Shown: positions 1-12,179, numbered from the stretch's first letter. The stretch: DNA of 64,000 nt from Fomitopsis serialis (GCF_022376445.1 NW_025954998.1:1-64000), one strand, 5' to 3'. Numbers and translations: made by a program. Notes: generated by a model not told the origin, from the sequence alone.

Positions 1-157
1 CATGAAGCGACGAAGATGCATCACATCATTCAGCCAGTCAATGGTCAAATCTTGGAGTACTTAGGACATCACATCGAGACTACGGGATACTTCACCGGAC
101 ATAATGCCGCGACCCAGGTCTTTCGCAGACACTGATTCGAGGACGCACCGCATCACT

Positions 158-1425
158 TCACGTGCTTTCCTGTGGGTGCGCGACGAGCTTCACACAGCTC
201 ACTCCATTCTTCAGCTTCTCGAGGGCAGGAATGATCCCTTCAAGGCCGCCGGGAGCCACTTCGACATGATTCGGCTACACAGACACCCGTCAGCTTCCAC
301 CGACGCATATCGAACTGCAGCTCAAACCTTGAGATCCCCGGTCTCCAGCAGCTCCGTTAGCTTCCCGAACAGGCTCGCTCCTAGCTTGCGGTTCTGCGGC
401 AGGGTCACGTCCGCATACATGAAGAACGACTTCTTGTCGTCGACCTTCTTATCCGGGTTGACGGCGTCGGGCCTGACCGCGGCCATCGTGCCGCCGGATG
501 CGAGGAGGTCGTATCCGAGGTTCTGCGTCTCGGGAAATCCGGCGGCGTCGAAGACGGTCGTGAGCGGCTTCGACGCGATCTTCCTGATCTCCTTGTAAAG
601 CTCCTCCGAGGGGAGCTTCCTATCGAGGACGTGGGTCGCACCCAGCTGCTTGAGATACTCGGCGTTGCTGAGAGACGCTGTCGTGATGAGCGGGTTGAAG
701 CCGGAGAGCTTGAGCAACTGAATGGCTATTAGACGATCAGTACTTTTCTCTACATAGGCGGACTCCAGAGGGCTCACCCGCTTGCCCGACAGAGCCCGCG
801 CCAGAGAGGACGACGACGGGCCGGCCTTCGTACTTTCCGCGCCCCTCATCTTCCCAGGCAGGAGTCAGCCCGCATGTTCCGCCAATGACGTTGACACCAT
901 CGTGGTACAGCGCGACGGCTGCGGTACAGAGACCGAGGGGGATGGTAGCGGCCTGGTCAAACGATAAGCCCTCAGGTATCTACGGAACCCGTCAATCTAT
1001 GTCAAGGTTGCGAAGGGAAGTGGTGTTCAAACCTTTGCGGACGTATCCTCATATCCGAGCGCGTATTGCTGAAAAGCGGTACGTTCGTACTTGCCGATGG
1101 TCCCCTTCGTAAGTCTGCTCCATGACATCAGCATGCAGCTCGCCCGCAGAAAGCCAGGTGGTATGGCCTACATTCTGTCGCCCTTCTTATAGCGCGTGAC
1201 ACCCTCTCCCAATTCCTCGACAGTACCCGCGATGTCGATACCAAGGATCGCGGGGTACTTCTCGATGAGCATTCCATAAGTCTGGATGGCCCAGTCGGCG
1301 GGGTTCAACCCCGTGGACTCGATTCTGATCAGAATCTCGCCTGGGCCGGGCTTGTACATCGGTGCAGTGCCGAGGACGAAGGCACCGTGCTTCTCGGTGA
1401 GATAAAGGGCTTTCTGGTCAGACAT
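158..1425 (-). CDS. Medium-chain (GroES-like) dehydrogenase / enoyl-reductase-like protein
   Basis: Zinc-independent medium-chain dehydrogenase/reductase of the GroES-like type common in basidiomycetes; the exact substrate cannot be read from the sequence. Five exons on the minus strand: 1172-1425, 1033-1114, 778-979, 328-725 and 158-274, all with GT..AG introns of about 50 nt. The exons sum to 1053 nt, an exact 351 codons (350 aa), which supports the model. The N-terminal GroES-like fold has the GLNPADW and GIDIAGTVEELG blocks. The cofactor domain has the nucleotide-binding turn GAGSVGQAA, followed by TTASLSNAEYLKQLGATHV, and the C-terminus has VEVAPGGLEGIIPALEKL as usual in this family. The cysteines and histidines of the zinc ADHs are absent, so a quinone-reductase or enoyl-reductase (LovC/ToxD-like) activity is more likely. 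No biosynthetic cluster genes lie beside it. Confidence 0.88.
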
Positions 1426-1979
1426 GATAGAGTGGGTGAGCTGTCGTTGCGATGTCGAATGCCCCCCCGTTCGATGTCGTTATATATGCGTCCTATTAAG
1501 CCAATCTCGACGACAGAAGCTTACTATTACTGAATGAGACTGCGGTCCACTCCAGCACCGTGATCATGCTGACTCGGAATCAGCAAAGCGCTGGCCTACT
1601 GTGCTCAGGGGGGGCTAGGACACTACTAAGTTAGGACAAAGCAATATGTACACAGCTGTGACAGCGTGTACATTGATGGCGATGCCACGAGAGATAGTGA
1701 TGGCACGCAACCAATGCAACGTCGGAGAACCAGCTGCGATCGTGGACCGAGTCGATGAAGCCAGATGAGGATGCGCATATGTCGGAATCTTCGCCACCCA
1801 GCTGAAGTGAACTACGCAACGAATGTTCATTAACTGTTGATAAAACAATTTGAAGCTAGGTGGGTCACGTACCAAACTTATACCACAGATATCACCAGAT
1901 GCCGCGTCTGAATAGGGCACTACATGAGCATAGGATGCGTCCAAAGACAAATGGATCCGAGTCGCGACATGCGCTGACG
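1426..1979. other. Upstream region of the dehydrogenase; no gene seen
   Basis: Promoter side of the minus-strand dehydrogenase followed by sequence with frequent stops on both strands. I see no coding signal. The last 8 bases (1972-1979, CGCTGACG) are the left target-site duplication of the transposon that follows. Confidence 0.5.
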
Positions 1980-2545
1980 CAAGGGGCCGGCGCGCTGCGC
2001 GCGCGCCGGCCCACTCCCCCGTGGGAATGAGATCGGGGGAGGTTCGGGCTACCTATTCAGGACACAGTACTATCACCGCCAAGTTACACCCATCGTCTCC
2101 CCTAGCCTCAGACCCTAGGCAGACCCCGAAGACCTCTTTGATGAATCGATGAAGGGCAGGGGCAGTCTTCTACGCGGTTCATAATGTACATACTTACCTT
2201 GTAAGTAGTGGGTCAGCCAAATGTGCAGCAGTGCACGTACAGTAAAACATGGACTTCGAGAATGTCATCACAGATATATACTGCTCTGCCGCAATGATTA
2301 GATTGTGTCCATTTTGAGATTCTCATAACTCTGTCTACATACTAGAGTGAAATATGGTGGCAGTACGGACGCGATTATTGACAGAATGCGGCGAATGCGC
2401 TGAAGTTGTGCAGAAGATCGACAGAAGATAGTAAGAAGATAATGCGATTACGGGGCTGCTGTCCGTGTTAGGGTAGTCCGAGCCTTCCCCGATCGCATTT
2501 CCACGGGGGGTCCAGCCGGCGCGTTGCGCGCGCGCCGGCCCCTTG
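1980..2545. mobile_element. Non-autonomous hAT-type element (MITE), 566 bp
   Basis: The ends are inverted repeats starting CAAGGGGCCGGCGCG on the left and ending with its complement on the right. Similarity continues inward for about 60-70 bp, including a CCCCGTGG..ATGAGATCGGGG block found inverted near 2487-2512. The element is flanked by a perfect 8-bp direct repeat CGCTGACG at 1972-1979 and 2546-2553. An 8-bp target duplication with CA-starting ends is the signature of hAT transposons. No transposase reading frame lies inside, so it must depend on a transposase elsewhere. Each end also contains a GC-only palindrome (left copy about 1985-2013) that could fold into a strong hairpin. Confidence 0.85.
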
Positions 2546-4510
2546 CGCTGACGTAGCAAGCCCGGCGCGCTCTGGCGCGGCGACGCGGCAAACAGTCCGC
2601 CCGATGTCGTCTGTAGGCTCGGCTGGTCGAGGCACAAGTATATGCTAATTGCTAACATACTCAGCATGCGGCCCAGTATGCGTAGAAAATGGTGGTCCAA
2701 AGAAAAGGAGAGTCCTGACCATATACTTACATGGGACCCGCCGATGGGGACAACGTCGGCCAAGGACATCGTTGAACACATCACAGCTCCTGTGAGCGTT
2801 CAACGTTCAGCGCATACACAGAAAGAGTCACTCCAAAGGTGGCGCACCGGGAGTTGATATATTGACAGATAATTAGATGGTCCATCGTCCCCAGCACAGC
2901 CTAGCGCACTGTATATCGACTTGAATGGATTAGTACGCCTTGATTTGGTCTTGGTCCTCGAGATAAGTACTTATTGCGAAGGTATCTCAAAGACGATTTC
3001 AAGCGATTCCGTGACGCTTTTGTTACAAGATACAGGAGTGCCGCAATGAAACAAAATGAATATCCTGAGGACGCATGAGAGCATGAGGCGGGACAGTCAT
3101 TATCGCGCCAGTGGACTGCCAGCAGCCACCGCCACATGCTTACGTCATAACGCAACATCACCGTGAGTCCGTGACCGCGTCTGCAGTCCAACCGGCGTGA
3201 CTGCCCTGCGCCTTTGCTCCTTTCATAGCGAGAAACACGCATGCCCTATCTCGCGTTCTTGAACTAGCGGAGAGGAAAGAAGACTGCGACTTCTCGATGA
3301 TATGTAGTGTCATTTCGCAGGCACTGGAGACTCCGAGTCGGACGTTCATACCACGCGTCGTTGGGTACTGCCAGCTGGCAGCAGCGCTCTCTCAGTCTGG
3401 ATCTTGTACCTGAGTAAGTTAGGCCTGCTCCTGACACATATACTACTCATGTCCGTGCCACTGTTCTTACACTGGCAGTTAGTTCCATAGACCTCGAGTA
3501 AAATGTGCGTACAGGCGGAGCGTATCGGTCTTGGTATCTCTGGGTCCCATCAGGATTCTTCCCGCGCCATGTCGACGAATGTCGAGGGCGAGCTGGACCG
3601 ATAGTTTGTGGCCGAGTTCAGCCGGCAGAGGATGCGGATCGCTCGACGTGAAGGTCAGACAAGGGCCGGACGATCTCCACCTGTGCACGCGTTTACGAAC
3701 CTACCTGCCGACCTTGGACGGTCTTCAACGCCAAGTCAATGTCTGGTCTACAACTCGGTACGAAGTTATTTTCTTTTGAAAGGCCTTTACGAACGCTGGC
3801 AGGTGACAATTGGTCAGTCCCAGCGGTTCAGCTTGCGTACGAAGAACCCCGTAAGTGCAGTCCAGGATTCGGGTTTAAAGAGTGTACGTCGCCTATTCCC
3901 AGTCGAAGTCATGATAGAGCTTTTCTTCATAGATCACTCCTTTGCCGGTCGCCGTGCAGTGGAATGTAACGTGTTCAACTGACTCAATTGCGCCGCAGAA
4001 ACTCCGTGCTCATAGTCGGGTATCTTGAGTCAGCATTCGCCACACCTCAGTGCCCCGTGAACACTCTTCCACAGGCTGCCAAATTCGACGGAAATCTATA
4101 TGGCAAGTACTCTTCCATTCGGTACGAGCTTCCTTGCTGTGTTTGTGATGCCCTCATGACGTGCGTCAATCCATTGATCATGGGTGTCTTGGGTGTCCCT
4201 TGTTCGACGTAACCTTGCAGCGACCGCCGTCTGAGCTCAGTGCGGAAGTACTGCGCTGGTCGAGGACTTATAAGTGTGGTCACGATTCTCACCTCTATGT
4301 CTTCTGGCCTGCGCTCTCCGGTACTGAAGGGGTGTACTTATATGTGCTATGGGTGGCAACGCGATGCTATAGTTGTCGCCTGGGTCCCACTATCATCGTT
4401 CTTTTCCAACAATTAATCAGTGGATCGATGGGTGGTCAGCTATCACTGCTTCCCAGAGGACGGGTGGTATATATATATGCCGAACACCTCCCCGAAGGGT
4501 TCTGTCCACC
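2546..4510. other. Gene-poor stretch, possible decayed coding remnants
   Basis: Only short open frames broken by stops. On the minus strand about 3484-3545 the sequence resembles 6335-6395 (both read as DTLRLYAHFTR / DALRLCTRFR), so the two sites flanking the first DUF6533 gene seem to be remnants of the same unidentified gene. A CA-to-TATATATA stretch near 4468-4480 precedes the DUF6533 start. I cannot name any gene here. Confidence 0.35.
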
Positions 4511-6144
4511 ATGTCCTCGCAAGCTGAGGGAGAGCTCCTCGTTCTGCTGCATACGAGGTTAAGAAGCCCCCCCCAGACTCCCTTTTTCTGTTCTAACACC
4601 GTGATCACATAGCTTTGTGACGAATTGTGCCCAAGTTGCTGTGGCAGGTGTGTGCTGGTTTGCAACTACCGCACGCGTACATTCACCTTTCACCGTAGCG
4701 CTAGTGGCATATGAGTGTATCCGCACCCTCGGCCAAGGGAAAATTTCATATGGGGTCGAAGGACTTATGCATTATATGTCTTCATCTTTAACCAATGCAT
4801 CATGCTCGGCTTGGTGATAGCAAACGTCGTTGAGATGCTGCCTTTGACGACCAATGCGGTACGTGTCTTCCCTTCAATTGTACAGTCCAACAACTGATAT
4901 TGCATGTGCTTCAGAGGTGAGGTGATGGTTTGACCAATGGACTCCGCTAACCGCATCTAGCCAGTTGCCAAGCAGTGGGAATATTTTACGATATTCTGCA
5001 GCTAATGACGTTTCTGGAATGGGCAGGTTGGCCATATTTCGCGTACTGTGCAACTACCGCATCAACTCACTCACGGGCACGCCACAGTCATTTCAGCGAT
5101 ACGAACCCGGCGTCAGCAAGGGTAGCCGATTCTTGCCATCACTTGTCTTCGCCCTCGATCTGGTTCCGTTCGCTACGACCATGGTACGAGCGCCTACTTC
5201 GTTCACCTGCTCGAAAGTCTCACTGCCATTCAGTATCAATCTGTACTGATCTCATATGTATCAACGAACGTGGAACAAACTATTACCCTCTGCGAGCCCA
5301 TATTTCGTCTGTCCGATGAATCTAATAACATGTGAGCACTGTTCCCTTCGTTGCATTGGCCGCTGACCGACAGGCTGAATTGCGTTCATCAGAGGTAGCG
5401 CCTTCATCTCTAGTCCCTATTCTTGCTTGACGCCTTCTTACCGTAGCTCTCGTCTCCTCGCGGGCATGTGCCATGGCTGCTGATATGATTGTGGTACTTG
5501 TGACATGGCTGTATACTAGAGGGCCCGAGCTTATGCCACAAGTCCTGGCATTCAGGTACACGTACGGCTACCTGCCTTGCTATTACGAAATGGTACGTGG
5601 CCTGTACATCCGTATGGTACTCCGCTCATCCTACCCCGCATTGCCAGGTGCTCTGTACTTCATGTACGACACATGCAAGTGTCTATCACGAAGACAGACA
5701 CTGAATCCATCTTTAGAGCATTACTCCTAATCAGCCTCGCTCAAATCATCATGATTATGTCGCGGTGTGTGCTGTTCGATACTAGTAGACGTTACTTTGC
5801 TAAGCTCACAATCATAGGCCTCTCAATCGGAACTGTCTTCCTGATACCGTGAGTCAGGACATCCGAATGTCCTTTGACCGAACCATGACGCAGCCTCCAG
5901 AATGATGTCGGTCCTCGTATCCCGGTTCCTGCTCAACATCCGCGAGGCGGCGGACAGCACGTACCGGATGCGGGCCTCTGACTTCAATGCGACGTTGGAG
6001 GGCACCGATTCGTCGGAGCTCTCGTTCGCGCTGCAGGAGGTTAACACCAATACCACCACTGACTCTGAGCAGCTCACGTCCGATCTGGCACGGACGTATG
6101 ACCACATGGAAGGGTCAAGCACTGCCGTTGGCTCGGTCGTGTAG
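4511..6144 (+). CDS. DUF6533-family multi-pass membrane protein, copy 1
   Basis: Basidiomycete-specific family of predicted multi-pass membrane proteins of unknown function. Exons that I can place: 4511-4557, 4613-4647, 4699-4858, a 2-nt exon 4915-4916, 4965-5026, 5088-5183, 5234-5331, a 2-nt exon 5393-5394, 5447-5592, then shorter exons to the stop at 6144. Matching exons in copy 2 (13926-15622) have the same length (35, 62 and 98 nt) or differ by the number of bases missing here (160 vs 161; 96 vs 98). Family marks are the YVFIFNQCIMLGLVIANVVE helix, VFALDLVPFATTM, MAADMIVVLVTW and the C-terminal MMSVLVSRFLLNIREAA. As sequenced, the frame breaks at G runs 4737-4739, 5109-5110, 5120-5122 and 5547-5548; one added G at each restores it. 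One junction near 5762-5820 is still unresolved. It is either a working gene with sequence errors or a recent pseudogene. Confidence 0.72.
4915..4916 (+). other. Proposed 2-nt microexon AG (DUF6533 copy 1, first)
   Basis: The bases AG lie between an acceptor CAG and a donor GTGAG. The upstream intron is 56 nt (4859-4914) and the downstream one 48 nt (4917-4964). Without these two bases the exons ending ACC AAT GCG and starting T TGC CAA do not join in frame; with them the codon AGT (Ser) is made. Confidence 0.6.
5393..5394 (+). other. Proposed 2-nt microexon AG (DUF6533 copy 1, second)
   Basis: AG between CATCAG and GTAGCG, with introns of 61 nt (5332-5392) and 52 nt (5395-5446). It splits as A completing one codon and G starting the next, giving ATA GCT CTC GTC. 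The same arrangement occurs in copy 2 at 14699-14700. Confidence 0.6.
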
Positions 6145-9100
6145 GGCTGTTATAGTAGGGCGCGCTGCTCAGATATGTATAAACCTTGTACAGTATGAAA
6201 TCGATGCTATTCGGATCCGGAGCCGTCTCGCTTTTTCCGCAGATACTTGGACCAGAGTCCGGACTATTGCCGACTGCCCAGCATGCGTGTTGACGGGCCA
6301 TGACCCCTAATTCCATATTGCTGAGCCCCCTCCCGAAAACGTGTGCACAGGCGGAGGGCGTCGGGCCTTCGTCTGGCCTTGTATTCAGGTGATCCGCACG
6401 CTGTGCCGGTCGACCTCGGCTTCAAATTCCGGTCTATTAGTTCGCCCTCGACACTGCTCGTTATGGTAGAATGTTGATGGGCACACAGAAGGAATACCAA
6501 GGCCGACGAACCCCGCTTGTACACTCTTTTCGGCGAGGGGTCTAGCAATATGGAATTAGCTGGATTGTCACTGGCGGCTCCGGATGTTTGAAATTGACGT
6601 CCGCATAGGCCCGCATACCAAACGCATACATCGTCGCCTGTGTCCGGACCCACGGAGGCCTTTCCCGGGTATGGGCGCGACAAGGATCAAAGCATTGTGG
6701 CGCAGCGCTGAAAAAAATATGCCAGGCTGGCAACGCCATCCCTCGGTCAACTACAGCGATAGCTGCGCACAGAGCGAAGACAGCACGGCGTGCACAGGAA
6801 CTTCGCTGTGGGGCCCTGAAGCTCGATGCACGCGTCTCTGAGTCATGAGGCCTTCACAGCAGCGTACGGAGCTGTGTTTCGCAACCCTGGTTGAGCCCGA
6901 TAACCTTATACTCTCCAGAGTGATCCGGAGCGCATTGCTATCATGCCTCTTTACATATGATGAGGCTGTTGACCGTCGGGCAGTTGCGGAGCGGGAGAAG
7001 CGACTGCCATGCCCGTCGGCGAGGAGACTTGACGATAACCACGGGCGTCCGGATCCTAGCAGGGCTCAGACCTGCAGCATAGCTTGTGCGTAAGGTGCAC
7101 GAGTCTACAGCACTGCATGCTCCGAACAAACCCGATCTGGCGTAACACAGAGTCTCTCACCTCTTCGCATATCAAAGTAGACAGCCCCGGCGGCGACGTT
7201 ACCCGTAGCGCTAGTGATGACTCCCAATGTCCAACCGGAGCTGCCACCACTGCCCGTACCTTGCAGAGCGTCGGCTTGAGGGCAAATTTGGACCGCAACA
7301 GCAGAGCCCTCACCACTTGCGTATGTCGGTCTCGAATATGCCTGAGAAACTGGTCAATAACATCTTATGACTACAACATCGCTTACTCAAAACAGTGACG
7401 CTAACTGGCTTCACTACGACTCCCGACTTCCGTGGCATGGGACACGGGTACATCGGATACACAGCAGCTTGCAGAGACACGAATCGATGGCTTGCATCGC
7501 TAGGACCAGTCTGAGGGATGTACGAATATGAGTAACTCATTACGGACAGCGAATACGGCGACATTTGAAATAACTCATGCTCACCACCGCTTTGCCTTCG
7601 CATGTACCGGACATTTTTCTTGCGTCGCTTTAGCTTGTAAGCTGACGATCGCTGGCCCTTACATAAGTATACACAGCTTGGCGGGTTTCTGAGGAGGGCC
7701 CGGAGTAGAACTCGCTGAGTCGTCGATGCTTTCAAGAACTGTGTCTCAGTTTCGTTCAGTTCATGCGATTTCGGAGTCAAGGAGTCGGGCGTTGACGTAC
7801 AGTATGTCTACTAGGACACTTGCAGCCCCGCAGGGTCAATAGTAGCGGTGCAGAGGCGCTGCGGCCTCTGTACTGTACTAGTTGAAACATTGTACGACGT
7901 CGGGGTCCGCTGGCTGTACGCAGCGCCACGCACGATAGATGCAGTAGCTGGGAGATCGGCGGCGTCCGTATCGATATGTCGGTAGATACCAGTCGGATGG
8001 TCCGGAAACGTCTTTGGGAGTGAATTGTTATTAAGTACAAAACTGAAAACACCCGAAGACTCGGAAAGACTTGAAAGCCCTCCTGATTCACTCAAACTCA
8101 GTGTATGGTTTCAATTATCGATCGCATACCGATTTGCTTGACTGACCGGAACAGCGAGTGACGGCAGATACATGTATTCAGAGACCGACGGAGCATCGAT
8201 ACGCCGGCGTTCGGCCAGGGCGCACAGGGCGCAGTTTGGCGTGATTTGGGTTAGCATCCCGGCTATGAAGTCTCGCTCCACAACTCACGGTGCTCCTTGA
8301 CTCGCTTGTGTGAGTTGAAACTCAACCAGAGCTCCTGCTGGTATTCCTATGGGAGTTAGCAATGGAGATCGTGACCTGCACGGCACTGTAACAAAGGCGG
8401 TGAGTCACTCTAGCTATATAAGTTGCCTTCAGGAAGGCTAGTATGTACGTACCATCCCTCGACGATAGTGACTAGGCCTCATAAGACTTGCCTCGTCTCC
8501 TGAGCCACTCTAGCCACTCGGTCCAGCCAGAATGCAGTTCATACCACAAATCGTCGTCGTCTCCCTGTTCATCCTCGTCAGTTGCGCCAAACCCATACCG
8601 GGTATAAGTACTTCGGTGAGTAATTTCTTGGTCCTTCGTTGTCATGATATTCACTGATGAGGCGCGGCGTGGATAAGCCCTCAACTTCAACGACGGCATA
8701 TCATGCTGAAGAAACTCCCGCCCCTGATTTCTTCGGGTACTAGACTCCAACGGAGGTAAGACGTGACCCAATTCGTTCTTGTGATGGTTGACAGACCTAA
8801 TTGAGCCAGCCGCGATGGAGGTGGCAGGCATAACTTGAACTGCCCATCAGAAGAACGGCTACAATTGCACTTGCGCAGAGGGACTGCTTGACAAGTCTGT
8901 TATACCTGGGGAGCAAGGCCTGTGTCAGTGTATGAGATTCGGAGGACGATGTGGCTGTTCAGAATGGGCGCATCAGCGCACACTATGTAACTGTATATTC
9001 ACATGCTTTGGACACTCAACTTATGGACGAATTCTGTGTATGTATGTATTTTAGGTATTGCTAGCGGGAGCGGGGAGCGGGGAGCAGGTAGCGGGGAAAT

Positions 9101-9702
9101 ATGGTGCCTTATTGTAATTGACGATTGACACTGGCCGAACCAGTGGCTTACTTTCCAGTGCATGGGTGCTGAACGTTGAACGTTGAACTCGTCAAGAGTT
9201 AGGACCTCCGAGACCAAGGTGAAGTTCGCGACGGCCTTCAACACAGGCACTGAGGCAGCCACTGGCACGGGCCGTCGAGGCCGTGATGGTCACACAACTG
9301 TCACAGATGCGTGACGTCATACTGCATCTTCCCGTCACGTATACTCTAACCACGCCGTACCGACTCGCTCGACAACCATATATACAGCATTAGGTATACA
9401 GGCCTAGTGGTACCAGGTGGTACTGGTAGTACAAGGCTGCCCGTAGAAACCCACGCCGAGGTTTGTCTCCCACTCTTGTCCGTCTGCGCAACGTAGTGGG
9501 CTGATCAATGTACGACGGCCCGTGCTGCCAAGGTTCATAGCCACTTGTTCTTAGCCATTGAGATATTGACAGCTTCAAGCTTGACGCGAACACTTGACGT
9601 GACGCTGGGGATATCATGGGTATCACATACTGTATATACCACCCGCTATCAGCGCGCTTGCAAGAGTGTCTGCCCTTGGGCTTTTGTACCACAACATCCA
9701 CG
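6145..9702. other. Gene-poor stretch with unassigned open frames
   Basis: Several minus-strand frames of 90-160 codons occur (7310-7780, 7811-8095, 8472-8831). The last encodes 119 residues with an acidic DEDEQGDDDD run and a WTEWLEWLRRR stretch, but I recognise none of them and see no consistent splice structure. The site at 6335-6395 repeats 3484-3545 imperfectly. Confidence 0.35.
9062..9097. repeat. Short GGAGCGG tandem repeat
   Basis: About four imperfect copies of an 8-bp GCGGGGAG unit. Low-complexity DNA in a non-coding stretch. Confidence 0.6.
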
Positions 9703-11817
9703 ATGCCTGCAACCCTCCACTACACAAAGAAGATCGGCTGGGGGCAAACATACTTTGTACTGCTTGTACTGCGACTCTTCTTCGCGTTCGGACGAGGTTA
9801 CATACATCCGGACGAACATGATGCGGACGGAGGAATCACGTTAGGTGAGCAACCGAGCATTTCTGCTATGCACACGCGATCGACTTCACATGCCTTTTTG
9901 TGACCTATGTAGGCAAACAATTTGGATTTTATACTCTTCCTTCGAAGGCATGGGATCCCAGCTATCCACGCCGGTCTATCCTCACGCCTGTGTATACCTC
10001 GGGAATGGCATATCAAGCAGTGCAGATGTGGCTTTGGCCGAATCGTAAGTCGTCTGGTGGACCATCTTTTCTACGCTGAGGCTGACGGTTCATTGCGGAG
10101 GACATTAGTCCGTACGCAATGTTTGTCGTGGAGCGACTTTCGATGTTCTACATATCACTGTGGCTTGGTAAGTCAGGCCGTACCCTTGCTCTACTTCCAG
10201 CTCATGTGTTCCAGATTCAAGCGTGTTAGAACTGGTGATAGACCCAGCGGACCGCATGCGCACTGTCGTTCTATTGGCATCTTCATTTGTGATGCTCACA
10301 TTCCAAGTCCGACCGTTCTCAAACTCGCTCGAAGCTGTGTGCGTTGCGACGTGCTTGAGCGCTTTGAAGCCGATTGTCCACCCACTGTGGCATAAGACTG
10401 TGAGATGCTCCTACTGTCATCAACACATGATATTCATCAGTTCTGCAGTCGAGAAACCACGCTCCTGAACTTATCAGCCTTGCGATATCTGGCGTCCTAG
10501 GCGTGTTCATGGGGCCCACGTTCCTCGCGTTCGCTCTACCCATCATCGCTCAGGCACTCCTGTGGACTATCCGTCGTGCCTCTCAGAATATCACGTCAGG
10601 CCAGTCACGAAGGTCAATTTGGGCGCGGTGGCTCGAACTCACCTACGTGTCATTGACGGTGGCAGCCACATTAGCCATCGTTATCACTGTCATGGACACC
10701 ATACTCTTCCGGGGCAAGCTGTCCAGTGACCTGATCTCCACCCCGCTCAACGCCTTGCATTATCATTTGTTCACGAGTAACCCGGCGGACCATGGTCCTC
10801 ATCTATCTTGGCTCCACCTTCTTGATAACCTTTCATTGATCGTAGGGCCCGGTCTTCTCTACTACGGCATCCGTGCAGCCCGGGAGCTTTGGAAGCCGCC
10901 AACTCCGCTCGTGCTTCCTGAGATCCAAGGCAGAAGAGCAATTCCATCGACTACATTGATATCTCCAAGAGTACGCATACAGTCTTAGCTCCAGCGAACA
11001 AACACTAACGTGCTTGCACAGCATCACTATACGTCATTGTCTTCTCAATCAGCGTCTTGACTGCCCTTCATCTCCAAGATCGCCGCTTCTTCGTTCCGCT
11101 CTTGGTCCCCTTCATCGTGCTGGTCGGCCGGAGTCAGCAAATCAAGCGCTTAGGGAAGGTATTCTGGGTGAGTTGCGTGGCGTAGCCAGGGCACTGTCAT
11201 GCGGCGAAACTCAAATGCGCGACTTCCGCTGCAGACATTTTGGTTCGTGTTCAACGTAGTCTTCGCCATAACATTCGGCGTCCTCCATCAGGGTGGAGTC
11301 GTTCCCTCTCTGATGAACCTGCACGATCGACTCGGAGCGCTCAACCACACGGCACCGCCCGAGTTCAACGGAACGCTCGCTAGCGGCGTATACTGGAAGA
11401 CGTATCCTCCACCGTGGCACTTGTTGGCCGTACGCGAGACAGGCAAGTCACGGCCGTATCGCAGCTCTTCGGACAGAAGATCTAGACGCTGACGTCCGTG
11501 CAGCCGTCACTTCTGGCAGATACGTCGTCGGATCTCAAGGACGTTCCGAGCGAAGATATGCTCGAGAGCGTCGTCGGCCTGAGCTCTCTGGCTCAGGAGA
11601 CTTTCCTCGTCGCCCCTCTGTATGCGATGCACGATGTCCCCGGGGAACAGAAGGGATGCCTCGAGCTGCAGGAACGCATCTACCCCCACCTCGACCTCGA
11701 GCATTTGCCGCAGGCGGTGGCACTCGGATGGAAGGATGCTATGAGCTTGGGATCTACACTGCCAACGCAGCTTGTCTGGATCTCCAAGTTGTGGGTGACG
11801 ATGGAGCGTCGGAGTGA
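9703..11817 (+). CDS. SMP3: GPI mannosyltransferase 4 (SMP3/PIG-Z type), frame breaks present
   Basis: Adds the fourth, side-branching mannose to the GPI anchor precursor in the ER membrane, using dolichol-phosphate mannose (family knowledge). Exons: 9703-9844, 9913-10044, 10109-10167, 10215-10399, 10449-10970, 11022-11167, 11235-11442 and 11504-11817. The first lumenal loop has the catalytic motif YIHPDE, followed by the family block AWDPSYPRRSILTP. Hydrophobic segments follow, including VFMGPTFLAFALPIIAQ, LSWLHLLDNLSLIVGPGLLY and RRFFVPLLVPFIVLVGRS. Three phase conflicts occur: at the donor 10044/10045, near 10929-10930 and near 11734-11735. Each is cured by one extra G, and the tail then reads YELGIYTANAACLDLQ, as expected. 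The 11442/11443 donor would be GC (AGGCAAGT), and its phase is not settled. The gene is single-copy and essential in yeast, so sequence error is more likely than decay. Confidence 0.75.
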
Positions 11818-11866
11818 GTGTCCCTCGTGTCAAGGCTCGGAGTTTCGCCTTCTTCTGCTTTGTTGA

Positions 11867-12179
11867 TCGCTCTGCATCGTTCGTTCCGTTTCAGTGTCAT
11901 GTTGGGCCAGTAGTGGCTACGGCGAGATCCACTCCATGTGATTCATTTCAGGCAATAATCAATACGAATAAACTAAGCTCGTGACGACAGCCACTGCAGC
12001 ATGCTACACAACGTAAGTTACAACGAATACAAGTACTGCTACAATCCGAGAGACACACTATCTTAGGTATTGAATCCTCCTCGAGAGAACTATTATCCTG
12101 CTCTGGAAACAGGTCCATCTGCATGTACTGCTGTTCTGCTACTAGTATATGCTACTAGGGTAGGTCAATTAGATCACCA
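11867..12179. other. Intergenic between SMP3 and the repeat-peptide gene
   Basis: 3' flanks of two convergent genes. AT-richer sequence with no open frame of note. Confidence 0.5.

Noticed and set aside
4511..6144. Calling DUF6533 copy 1 a pseudogene
   Set aside because: Exon lengths equal those of copy 2 except for the missing G bases, which also occur in essential genes; error is the simpler view.
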